DNA from: Litsea cubeba
Lineage: Eukaryota; Streptophyta; Magnoliopsida; Laurales; Lauraceae
Direction of reading: 5' to 3'
Assembly (NCBI GenBank): GCA_012931725.1
Contig: CM022944.1
Location: forward strand, 32,162,860 to 32,226,859
Length of the DNA: 64,000 bases
In this document: piece by piece, positions 10,103 through 22,200 of the stretch
How the letters are laid out: each line of letters starts with the position of its first letter
Numbering within the stretch: position 1 is the first letter of the stretch
Notes under the pieces: model-generated
Told to the model about the DNA's origin: nothing
Seen by the model: the letters and a program-made list of their open reading frames with translations, nothing else
Databases searched by the model: none
Made by a program: the position numbers and the translations under genes

Positions 10103-10865
10103 GTGCCAAGGTAGAAATAGGCTCCATCAAAGTTTAACTTCAACACATGGGAAGGTGGGGGGATCCGTCTTTTAGTTATGCATGGTCTATGAGGGCAGGA
10201 AAAAGTCACTTCCTTCCAATTGTGTAAAATTGAAGTTCCCAATATTCCTTTAACGAGGGGTAAGCATAAAGGCCATGTAGCAACTAGGTGTTTAATTTTC
10301 TCCCCCATTTGGCTTTCGTTAGAGGATAATCCTTCAAAACATCTCCTATTTCTTTTTCCAAATGGTCCAAATTACCACCAAAAAATGAGAACTTCCACAT
10401 TGTTTTGCCTCTTTTCGACCCTACTCCCAGCTTCCAATATTCGAACAAGGATGGCAAGGAATTTAGGAGTAGTCCATTGTATTCAAACCACCCCAAAATC
10501 AATTTCCATAGGTACTGAGCTGCTTTGCAATTAACCAACAAATGATTGATAGTTTCCTCATCTGCCAAGCACATCGAACAAGCGTTGACAATCATCACTC
10601 ACCGCCTCCTTAAGTTATCTATTGTTAGAATACCACCAAGAAGCGCCAATCACCCAAAGCTTTGATCCTCCACAATGAGGTGACGTGAGCATATGGTGCT
10701 AGGACATCTCCAGTCATGGAGAGGAATAGGGAGGCAACTGAAAACATGCCCATTTGTTGACGCCATCCGTACTCTTATATCTTTACCATCTCTAGGAATA
10801 AAGACGATGTTAATAACACCCATCATTGACTGGAACTGTGATTCCTCCCTTTCATTTAGATCCTA
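10103..10865 (-). pseudogene. LINE ORF2 fragment (zf-RVT domain and RNase H start)
   Basis: On the minus strand, from the right: PRDGKDIRV (near 10790), LALLGGILTIDNLRRR (near 10640), then the cysteine/histidine zf-RVT module with VNACSMCLADEETINHLLVNCKAAQYLW (two Cys, His, Cys; near 10590-10510). The linker to RNase H follows (VLKLNFDGAYF, near 10140), where the copia insertion interrupts it. Frameshifts are present. A close relative in the same order is the LINE at 22.9-24.8 kb. The right end meets a plus-strand LINE fragment. Confidence 0.78.
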
Positions 10866-11680
10866 AATGGGATAGAGATCACAAGCGAAGGGTGAGATAG
10901 CAGGCTCTGGGTCCCTTCCCGAGACGGCTATTTCTCGATTTCCTCCTCCTCCTCCATTTTGGCTGCCCCTACTCCTTCTGGAAACTGGTGAGCTCTTTTT
11001 TTAGATCAAGGTTCCTCTAAGAGTCCTTGCTTTTGCCTGGCTCGCACTTCGAAACAAAATTCTCACAATGGATAACCTCCGACGTTGAAACACGCTCGTC
11101 GTCAATGCTTGCCCCCTTTGCTTAGCTAACGAGAAAAATCGTTCAACCACTTACTCCTTCATTGCAATCAGACAAAACCACTTTGGTCATCGATTCTGAA
11201 GGAGTTCAATTGCAGTTGGGTACAGCCGCATCCTTACCCGAGTTGTTCCAACAATGGGTTTGCCCGCCGACTAACTCCAAAGGGAAGACCATGTGGCGCT
11301 TAGAATTTCTAGCTAGTATCTGGACGACATGGAAAGAGAGAAACAAAAGGTGGTTTGAAGGGATCTCCTCCTCCTAGGATGACTTAATCCTTAAGATGAA
11401 ATTTTGTGTTGCCAACTGGGTCTACTTTTTTCCCAAGTTTTGGGGATTATCTCTTGATGCAACAATGCTCAATTGGAGGGAGGTCGTCTCTCAATGATTA
11501 GGGTCTCTCTTTTTCCCTTTTTGCTTGAGGCCTCAATGCCCCTTGTATAGTTTCTCCTCCTTTTGGGTGGTGGTTCTATTTTGGGTTTCTTCCCAGCCGC
11601 TTCTCAGTAGAGTCCTTTTATATTGTAAAGCTTTTGATTAATACACGTTACCATTTAAAAAAAAAAAAAGAAAAAAAGAA
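10866..11680 (+). mobile_element. 5'-truncated LINE 3' end with poly(A)
   Basis: The fragment aligns with the 3' part of the LINE at 33640-34425: the GGGTCCCTTCC block, PPRVLAF-type codons, the zf-RVT region with NACPLCLAN, WRLEFLASIWTTWKERNKRWFE (11290-11360), and the same 3' UTR ending TTTTGATTAATAC..GTTACCATTT before an A-rich tail at 11656-11680. Frame breaks show it is dead. It is a plus-strand copy of the same L1-like family. Confidence 0.82.
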
Positions 11681-12342
11681 AAAAGCAATAACTTCCAAGT
11701 TGATGCCAAATAAAATAGTTTCTCAAAGTCGTACAGTAAAGAACAAAGCCTAAGGCGAACCCAGAACAGACAAAAGAGATGTGTAGCAAACCCAGTCAAT
11801 GTTGCAGTAAACCCCAAAGAGATCTGCCCTATCAATCACACAAGAGTTGACCAAGAATACTTGCAGAATAAAGAAAAGCAAGATTGAGAGATTTCAGCCG
11901 CCCTCTGCCATAGATTCTATTGAACGACGACGAAGAGTGAGATTGGGTGATCTCAGGTCGGCGGTTTTCTTGGGCCAGAAACGGGGACAAGAGGATCACT
12001 CGCTATGAAACGATCCTCAACTTCTTCGTTGTCTACATGAGGCTCCACGGCGAAACTGCAGGATTGGGGTCTTTATCAGAGAAGATCAACTGAAGAAAGA
12101 TTCAGAAAGCCCATACGAAGAAGTCGCGGTTCTCTTCAGCAACTGAACACTGATAGTGGATCTAATCAAGATGAAAAGATGTCGAAATGAGATGAATGGC
12201 TTCTCTTCCGCCACTAATAATCAAGGTATTTTATTTGAGAACCTTACACTAATTTAGACCGTGGACGAGGCATTTATATGGGGTTTTGGTTCTGATACTA
12301 TGTTACTTGTACACGAACCCTCTTTAAGAGCTCTCCCACCAT
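11681..12342. other. No gene recognised; possible LTR-element leader
   Basis: No coding similarity was recognised. Near 12284 GGTTCTGATACTATGTTAC resembles the complement of a tRNA-Met primer-binding site next to an LTR end on the minus strand. The rest could therefore be an untranslated leader of a lost copia element. This is weak evidence. Confidence 0.25.
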
Positions 12343-12526
12343 AATTTGGAGCTTTGGAGACTGTAGGTGCTCAACCAGATACGAATCTTCCACCACTTTA
12401 TGCAAGGGGGATGGATTTAGAGAACTCTCTCTCATCAACTCATATCACCGTAATTTGGAGCTTTGGAGACTTTAGGTTCTCAACCCAATTAAGAATCTTC
12501 CACCCACTTCACGTGAGTGTATGGAT

Positions 12527-12623
<97 letters not shown>

Positions 12624-12810
12624 AGAGCTTTGGAGACTTTCGGTTCTCAACCTAGTTAAGAATTTTCCACCATTTGATGTGAAGAGATCAATTTACAGAA
12701 CACTCTACCCCTCACTCACACACCGATTATTAAAACGAGTTTTCTACCTAGTTAAGAATCTTCGACTACTTGATGTGAGAGGAATAGGATGAATTTAGAG
12801 AACTACATTC
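12343..12810. repeat. Degenerate tandem repeat of about 110 bp, about four units
   Basis: The block GCTTTGGAGACTTTAGGTTC followed by CAACC..ATTAAGAATCTTCCACC recurs near 12350, 12465 and 12626, with a more diverged copy near 12735. Each copy is followed by GTGAGNGNATGGATTTA-like sequence and an AGAACTCTCTCTC segment. The (CT)n expansion sits in the second unit. It lies just downstream of the last recognised OBG exon. Confidence 0.75.
12530..12619. repeat. (CT)n microsatellite, about 90 bp
   Basis: Uninterrupted CT dinucleotides inside the degenerate tandem repeat. The Ser-Leu repeat ORF across it is an artefact of the dinucleotide. Confidence 0.98.
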
Positions 12811-13020
12811 TAAGCCATCGAAAAACAAAAGTTCCATTACCAAAAGCATTTCGTTTGGACCTTCTAGTAAGAAGTCAAGAACAAGGAAACTGTTGTTGAC
12901 ATAATAGAGAAATTAAATGCTTATGTAAATAATAGAAAAGGTATGCCAAACTATTTTAATGTTAATAAAGCCTAACACTAATGATAATAGAAAATTGGCA
13001 AAGGGGAAGGAGGAACATAC

Positions 13021-13214
13021 AAAACACTAACACCCACAACGGCAAGAGGTTGGGGATAGTCCTCAATTTCCAGAGGAGGCATGTCTGCATGTTTATTCTT
13101 CATAGTCATGGTTAATGCTTGAACATCTTCATCAGAATTTTCTAAACCACGAGGAACCTCTTTGCAACCAATCATTGATATTTCTTGAGCCAAAGATGGC
13201 AATCTATCCATTGC
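13021..13214 (-). CDS. OBG: OBG exon 9 (last exon recognised)
   Basis: 64 codons plus two bases, AMDRLPSLAQEISMIGCKEV to DYPQPLAVVGVSV, with donor-like GTATGT at 13020, phase 2. If the donor is not used, the frame runs on about 14 codons to a stop at 12978-12980. That would give a truncated C-terminus unlike the family. Confidence 0.85.
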
Positions 13215-16200
13215 CTGCAATAAAGAAGAAATCACAATATCTCAGAATAGAATATGGCAATACATGTGGATGGTTCATGTCGAGCACAAAAAAAAAAAAT
13301 GTTCTCTTTCATTACTAACAGAGGAGGGGATGAAAGGACACTTGAAAGCCAAAGGATCTAATTGCCAAGCAAAAAGAAGCGCTTAAAAATTACCATGTAC
13401 CTCTGGAATATCTATCTTATTTAGCACAACAATATATGGCCGTTCAAGGTAACTAGGGTTGTATAGTCGCAATTCCTGCAAAACACATTATGTAATGACT
13501 GCTTGTTAAAAAATTTAGGAAACCAAACAAATGAAGTAGAATTCAAAAATAACTATTTACTCGGTGAAGCAATAAAATGGTCAAGGTACTCAAAATTCTA
13601 AAACATCAATAATCATAAGTCATTAATAAAATTCAAAATGCCTAGTTGAAGAATTTCAATCATTCCAAATTAGAATTTGGAACAAAATGAACAGCAGCAG
13701 CATAGTTATCAGAATCCTACAATTCATATCGCGAATCCTAACGAATATGATTTCTATCTACGAATCCCATTCATGGATGAAACTTAGGATTCATGTGCGA
13801 ATCTTACGATTCCATACTCGTTTCATCAAACCTTACTATTCAAGCGATTTGGCTGAGCGAGAATATAAACAATCTTTTACCTTTTTCTTTCTTTTAGTGT
13901 TTTTACTTTTAGAATGTTATTTAGTAGTTAACGAAACCTCTTAAGAATTTTTGCAGCTTTGTGGAGGTTTTAGAGATGAATAAAAAAAACATACATTTTA
14001 TGAAAGCATTCAACTGAACGTAAGATGCTTGTCTCTATCTTCTTTTTTGATAATTTTATTTTTATTTTTTTCAAAAACAACTTCTTAACTTCAAGAGATA
14101 TCCTGCAACGTAAGATTGATGGTTTGGATTTTATTTTTCACTTTTATGTTTTGATTTATAGATAACAAAAAATAAATCTATATTGATACCTTAAACTTAT
14201 TTAACTATTTACACATATCATTTTATTATATATTAATATATATTATGATATTCCTGATATGATTGTATGATAGACTTATTTTGTAATTGTCTTTATATTG
14301 CTATAAATGGGAGAATGGATGGTTTTGAATAACTACTTTTTTCTTATTCTCTTAATTTTTATTTATTTTTTATTTTTATTACAAAAATAAAAAAATCCTA
14401 TGATTCGGGATTCGATTCGATTCATGGGTATGAATGATTTACAATACGATTCCGATTTTCAAAACTATGAACAACAATTCTTTCTTCAAATGGTCAAAAT
14501 GCACACCCCATTACATATAGTAGTTTGAAAAATTATTACAATAGTTGTTCAATCGAAATATCCCTTGCATTAGGTAATGTTCACCCTAAGATGAAATGAT
14601 CATCATCATTTTAATTTTGAATCATCCGTGCCGCTGAACCATGGCAGAATGCCAGAACGCCCTATTTCTCCAAGTGTCAAGGCCTTTCTCTACCCATTTG
14701 AGCATCTGGGAAACATCAAAACCTTAATCCATCTGTTTTGTGATCAAATTTTGGAAAGTTCTTTTACAATGTATGGAAGCATTAAAAGGGAGATGTATGA
14801 ACTGATTAGCAGAAGCCAACAATATTAAAAGGGTGTACATATATAGTTTAGCATATTTCTAAGAATTACAAATAAATAAATACTCATTGTTCCAATAACT
14901 ACGAGTTAGCCCATGAGTCCCGGCCCTAATCGCATGTTTATTATTAATTAATTGTATTTTAGTTAATTAAGTGGGATTAGTGGCTAAGTGAGTTGGGTTT
15001 ACTGTTAGAAAGTGTGTGAGAAGTTTGGTTCGGTTTTGAGTGAGTTTGGTTCCAGTAGGGCGTAGTTTGCAATTTTGAGAAAATTATGAGGTGTTTTCCG
15101 TAAATTTAGAATTCGTCGATTTTGGGTGTATTGGGTAGATCTCATTATCCCCGTCGTTTTCCGTTAAATATGTGTTTCAATCCAACACTCTGAAGACCTT
15201 CATTTCCCATCATTTCAATTTCCAAGCTTAAGTGGCCCAATGACTATTTTGTAAATATGCATGAATTGCCGACCACTCACCCCAAACTTAAGAGGACCGA
15301 TCCTTTCCCTTTTCACTTTTCCTTCTTACTTTTTCTCATTTTACTCTTCTTCCTTTCATCCACCTTGCTTCCTTGAAGATCAAGGGATTTCCAAGTGTCT
15401 CCAAGCATCATCATCATCCCCAAGCTCCTCCAAGCCCCACTATCTCCTTCTCCAAACTTTGGTTGTCATCCACATGTGTAATTGATTATGGTTGTGTATT
15501 CCTTTAATTGTTGTCTACATGTCTTGGGCATGTTTCCTTATTGTTGGTATTGGTGTCAATTGTGACCACTTAGATCGACTTAGGATCCCCATTGTGTATT
15601 ATCATTGGATTAGTTCGTTTAGCCATTTGGTTAGTATTGTTGTGGCTAGGCGGAGTTGATCGTAAGGCTTTGAGAGGGCTACTAAAGTTATTGACTTTGA
15701 TGGACTTTGATGAACTTAGATGGATTGAAAGTAGATCCTCATTCATTTGACGAATCTTGTTCATGCAAGAGAAGCATGGCCTAACACTGTTTATTGATAG
15801 TATTCTTTGAGCCGGACACCACTCAAATATTAACGTCTGACATGGCTGGGGCATCTCTGTAGAAGGACCTTTTAGTGTGCAATCCGCAAATTGTTTTTGT
15901 TAGCCGGTGTACACCGCTAGGTACCGCGAAGAGGGTTTTGGTGTTTGTTTCCCTGGCACCAGAGCCGGCATATTCTGTGCAACCATTGGGCTCTTATCCC
16001 ACGCATACCCTCTACAACAACTCGGTTAGAGTATGGGAGGGCAGTGATACTATCCCGTTGTGTATTTAGCTCATGTGGTTTGACTATTTGTTAGGGTATT
16101 AACATTTAGCTTATTCTCTTTATCTGATTTTGTAATTGTTTCTATTCATTACACTATTGCCTAGATACCTTCCTCTGTCACTCATTTGATCACATTGTCA

Positions 16201-19200
16201 TTACTTCATTTGATGCATCATGTCCTGCCATTTATATTTTTTTACCTGTCAACTATTATCATCTGATGATACTACTCTTGGTGCTTAGGTACGGAGCCCT
16301 CCCCTGAGCAGGAGATTGAGGCTATCCAAGAGGATCCGCCAGAGTATAGGGAGTGGAATACCGACGACAGTCTGAGTCGTCATGCCCGGCACGGAGAGCC
16401 TTAATGATAGTATTCTGGGAACAATTCCCGATTCTTTTGTAGATCTTTTGTTCAAGGCCCATGTTTTTGGGATGACCCTTATAACTAAAATACTTTTGTC
16501 TATTTTGTCTCAACTTTAATTCTATTGATGGAACTTATGCTTTGCTCCTTAAATTGTTTATACTACTACCATCTGATATTTGTTATTGATGAAGCTTCCG
16601 TAGCAAATGTTTATGGAATGAGGAAACTTATCTAAGCTCACCGCGGACTTCGATCCATACAATTGGGGGCTACAATCATATTAGTTACAAGGGCCATCCC
16701 AAAACATGGCCCCTAATTTCGCGCCCTGGGATGTGGTTTAATGCCTAATTGGGTGTGGGGACATGATAGTTCACACCCCACATGTTCCATGGCACATCTT
16801 TGATCCGCTAGAAATGTGAAGAAGTAAGCTGCCCTATCCAAATCATCTGTTGAAGCAGAATGTCGCTCTCTTTCTTTTGCTACTAGTGAATCATTTGGAT
16901 AAGGCGACTTCTGTCCAAATTTGACATTGATATTTAGGAGGCCACCCCTTTTTATGCAGACAACAAAAGCACTATCCAAATTGCATCCAATCTTTTATTC
17001 CATAACAACCAAAACACATTGAGGTTAGCTGTCACTTTATTCACCAACATTTCACATCAGGCACCATTTCTCTTCCTCATGTAACATCTGAATTCCAGTT
17101 GGCCGATCTCCACTTGAGAAATGACAAAAGCGTGCTATGATTTCCTCACTCCCAAATTGTTGCTTCATCCTCCTCCACAACAATTTGAGGTGGTGTATAG
17201 ACAGCCCATCAAAGACTCAAGGCCCATTACAGGCCCAACCCAAGGCCCATAGGGCTCAGGCCTATTCAAAGCCCACTACTAAGTATAAGTACCATACTTA
17301 GAGGATAAGCTTAGATTGCACTAATTTGATTAGTTGTATTGATTTTGTTTCTATCTTCTGCACTCATCGTTTGTTTCTCATTTGTTATTTATATGGGATC
17401 ATATGGGAACAAGAACCCATGACAGATTCTATGGCCATGCTTTCTTTTCTCCTTTCTCTCCTCTTGTTATCGCAATGAAATAAGGGTGAGATGATGATGA
17501 TGCATCATAATCTTGATGTTCAAACAAAAACCTACCAAAAGAAAAGGCTAAAGAGAACATAGCAAAAGAAATACGATGGAATGGTTATTTAATTAAGATA
17601 AATAATGAGAATATAGTAAAAAGAAATACGATGGAATGGTTATTTAGTTAAGATAAATCATACTTCTCTGACAGTTCTGTAATCATTTACAGGATTTACG
17701 GCTGCTGCATCAACAACGTGAACCAATAATCGAGTTCTCCTCAGGTGCCTCAAAAAATTGCGGCCAAGACCCTGCATACATTAAAAATCTCAAATTGAGC
17801 ATTCAATTAAAAATAATAATTAAAACTGGATGCAAAAATATAAAGCAAAATACCTTCCCCAAGTGAGCACCTTCAATAAGACCAGGCAAATCTGCTAGTG
17901 TTGCTTCAGATGAATACATTTGTGCCCCTAAACTAGGGTCTCCATCAAGGCGTCCAAGGTTGGGCATTAGTGTTGTGAAAGGATAATCAGCAATGCCAGG
18001 TTTCGCATGTGTGATTGCCGCCAAAAGCGTAGATTTTCCGGCATTTGGAAGTCCCTGAGGAAAAAAATAACTAACTTCTAATTTATGAGGAATGAAAATT
18101 TTTATAACTACTCAAAAATCCAATTCAAAATTGTTAATTCACTGAGTTGACCCTGATCAAACTTCGAAGATACCACAAAAAATTTCTGAAGTCCCTAACG
18201 AGTCTCTGCAACTTGCCTGATCAAATTTAACTTCGAGTTCTCGAAACTTTATAACACCAATCTCTCTTTATGCATCAAAAGCAACCTCATAACATCTTTA
18301 GAGGTGTCTACACTATTTTTTAATGGTAATTTAATGGCCAAACTTGGAACACATCAAAAGATATAATCTAATTTCTAGTAATTATTTTTGTAAATGTGAT
18401 TACAGAAACAAGTGCGGTAGTCGGGAAGAAAAAACACGTGCAACCCAACGGGGTCCCGACTTGTCACCTGTGCACAGTCAGCCTCATATTCTAGGTTTAC
18501 ACCACCCAAAAGTTCAAATATGTGCTGATATTCTAGCTGCATAGGTTGCTTCTTTATAGAACATGATTCAATATTTGGAAACAGTGCCAATTCATCCCAC
18601 AAGGCACTAAATTTGGACTAATAGTTTCCAACGGACAAATCTCCTCATTTAAATGCTACAATTTCTTTGGTTAATTCATGAAATATTGGCATTGTTCCTC
18701 TTTTGGAAATAAGCTGCCTCAATGGAATCCCACAATTATTTTGTTGTATCGCGATATTTCAAAATTCCTCAATAGAATTGAGAATCCAATTCATAATTAA
18801 CATATTTTCAGATATCCAATATAAGTATGGTGGGTACTTTTTTTCGGTTCCTCAATACTTCTACCAATGGAATACCAATAGCCAAATTAGCTGAGTAGGC
18901 CCAGTCTACCATCGAACAGATGCAGTGTGATCCTAGTATTTGAATTGGATACTATGTTATTGTTAAGGAGACATGGAACTTTCTCCCCATGTCATATAGA
19001 TTGGGTGTCATACCCTAAACTGATACGCTTTATTTTGAAAACTAGTCCTCTAGGTCACACCAAACAACCAAGTCTATAATCTGACTTGCATTAACAGTCA
19101 CATGCAAATCAGGAACAACAAACTGGATGCTCCAGTACCAAGTTGAAAGCCTTGATTGGATACAATCTAGGGTTCTCCTTAGAGGTATGAGAAAATTATA

Positions 19201-22200
19201 AGATGAGAGAAGGGAGAAAATAGAGAATAAGAGAAGGAAGTTGAAAGAGGAAAGCATATGGTTGTGGTTTCTAGAGTTGGGCAACCACCACTGTACATGT
19301 ACTTTATTAACATTTCCGTAATTACCAAAAAAAAAAACCTGTAGTTCCCAAAATACAAAGAAGTTCTCGAAACTCACCTATTAGAAAAAAAGTCCGGTGC
19401 TCTGTTTCATAACATAAATAACTTTCAAGGAAGAATCGACTAGACTAATTGAGATATACCAGGTCAAATTCTTCATTTAGGCCAGGCCGGAACTCGATAT
19501 TCTCCTAATTTCCACTCTTTTCTTTTGATCTTAAACATATTTGGTACAATGGAACTAAACATCTTCCAAGAAAGACAATTCCTGCCACAAACTCTTCAGT
19601 TTAGTATATACTAGGGCATGATTTGTGCCCTCGTCTAAGGCTCCCAATCTTCAAATATAAATGATAGATTCAACCCATATGATTTTTTTCAACATATAAC
19701 TCCTTGATCATATCTCACACTTCTCCACTTGTTCCAAAAATATGCAAACCCTCACTTAAATCTTCCTCCATAGAGTTCAATAACCAAGACATGATATTAT
19801 ATGATAACTCTTCACATAGGATCATTTTCATCAAACTCCTTGATTTTACCATCCAGATACCAATATTTCTTGTTTCTGTCTTAGCCTTACGAACACCTCA
19901 TCGGCCCTACACCGTCGCCATCATCTTCATCAAAGCCTTGTCACAACTATGACAGGGTCAGCTACATGAATTATGTTTTGTTGTCCCAGTTTATCCTGCC
20001 CAACCCTCGAATAGGTACCACTTCTTTAGGGAACAGTGTCTCAGAAATCATGTTGTAAATGTGACACGCCAGCTGTCTGTCAAATACAAGTCGTCTATCA
20101 GAAGGTCTTGCCCAACTTGATTTCTCTAAATCAAGGAGCTTTCGTTAAAGGAAGACAGATTTTAGATGGGGTGCTCATCGCCAACGAGTGCATTCACTCG
20201 AGAAACCTTGATAAAAAGCCAGGATTGATTTGTAAGTAGAACTTCGAAAAGGCTTACGAAATGGTGGATTGGGACTTCCTTCAATATCTCATGTGTCGCA
20301 TGGGTTTTGGACAGAGATGGAGGATGTGGATTGTGGAATGTGTTCAATCAGCTCACTTTTCCATTTTGGTAAATGATTCTCCAAAAGGTTTCTTTCCGAT
20401 ATCTAGAGGTCTTCGCCAAGGGGACCCTCTTTCACCATTCTTGTTTGTGATTGTGGGCGAAGCTTTGAGTCGAATGGTTGAAGCAGCAGCCAACGGGAAC
20501 CTCATCAATGCATTTAGGACTAGTAGTAATGGTCCTACAGTTAGTCATTTGCAGTTCGCTGATGACACACTTCTCTTTTGCAATGCGGATGAGGATGAAA
20601 TTAAGAATGTTGAGGCTACACTGCTGTGTTTTGAAGCAACTTCTGGTTTAAAGATTAACTTTTTCAAAAGCGAATTAATTGGTGTAAGAGTGCCTGAAGA
20701 TCATCATCTCGCTTTGGCTAGGTGTAATATCCTGAGTACTTGGGCCTAGGATTGGTCTGGCCCAGGTAGTATTTTAGTTAGCTTGGCCCAAGTTATAATG
20801 ATAATAGAGCCCAAGTTATAATGGAAATAGAGTCCATGTTTTTGTAACTTAGCAAGCATCCCACGTGAGAGAGAGTTTGGGAAAGATTGGAGTTGTAAAA
20901 CAACTCTAAGAAGGAAGTTTGAAAGGAATAAGAGTTTCCATCTTCCCTTTATATATAGAGAACCAACGACCCTTTCATCTTCATTGGAGAAAAGTCTGAG
21001 AGCTTTGTGGATTGCAATTTAGGAGAAGGAGAGGAAGGCTGCTGATGTCAAGTTCGCATTCAAAGGCGACGATCGTGTATCAAAGGTGAGTGGATCTTTC
21101 TAAATACCTTGGATAATTTAATCAGGGATGATTGATGATTTGGCATGCCTCAACTGTTTTCAATGCTTCTGTATTTAGAGATTATCCTGTAATCATGGAT
21201 TTGGCATAAACTCTATTTAAGTCATGGAAAATCATGTAAGTTCTGATTGGTAGTAGTATACAACTTTAATGGAGTTGTTGATTCATGAATTCCTCAATTC
21301 GTTGGCTACCAGAACCAAATCGTCATTGGAGTAAGCCACAACTGAGGATTGTGGGACCCATCCGAGGACTTGATCTAAGATCAAGACCCTATATCTTGTA
21401 GGGGACCCATAGTCGACCCTTGTGATGATGGACTGATGGGAAGTGGGTCCCATCTATTTAGTTTATCTAGCAGCCATAAAATTATCAGGCGTGAATTGAG
21501 AACAAAACAGCAGATTGCCGATTTTGATTTGTGGACCCCACAATGTGGTTTGATGATGGATCAGAACCTCACATCTTGTTAGGGACCCCTGGTCGACCAA
21601 GGTGTAGTTGGACATCTGAGGTTTGGACCGGTGGGACCCACTGTACATTGATCTCAAGGAATTTCAGGCGTGATTTATGTGGAATGCCGTTTTGGGTTTG
21701 TGGACCCCACTAAATGATCCAATGGTGAATCAGATCCATCAGCTTGATGGATCAGCCTTGGGCGACCATGGCCTAGATTTCTGATCATTGATTTGTCCAG
21801 TGGGACCCACTTGATTTTCTTATCAAGGATTCTCAGGCGGGAAACAATCTATTTGTCATTCTGTGTATATGGAAGTGGACGGATAGAGTATATAAAGTAA
21901 TCAATTAATTGTGTATAATTGTAGGGTTTTGAATAGTTAACTATGATTAACTATATGTGCTTAATTATATGTTTTGTCGTTAATTAACTGTGATTATTTA
22001 TATGGAGATTAATGTGATGCTGTGTAATGATCTAGTTATGATAAAGAGTGGGCCACCCCTACATCTATTAATACTAGTGATGACTAGAAGGGGGGCATTA
22101 AGAAACAAATTGTGTAGGGGGCTGGGTCCACACTGCAGATTATACACATTATTAATTAATGTTGAGTTCAAGTTGATGTGTGTGTGAAATATTGTGCACT

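Noticed and set aside
12354..12659. Open frame with long Ser-Leu repeat
   Set aside because: It is a translation of the (CT)n microsatellite.
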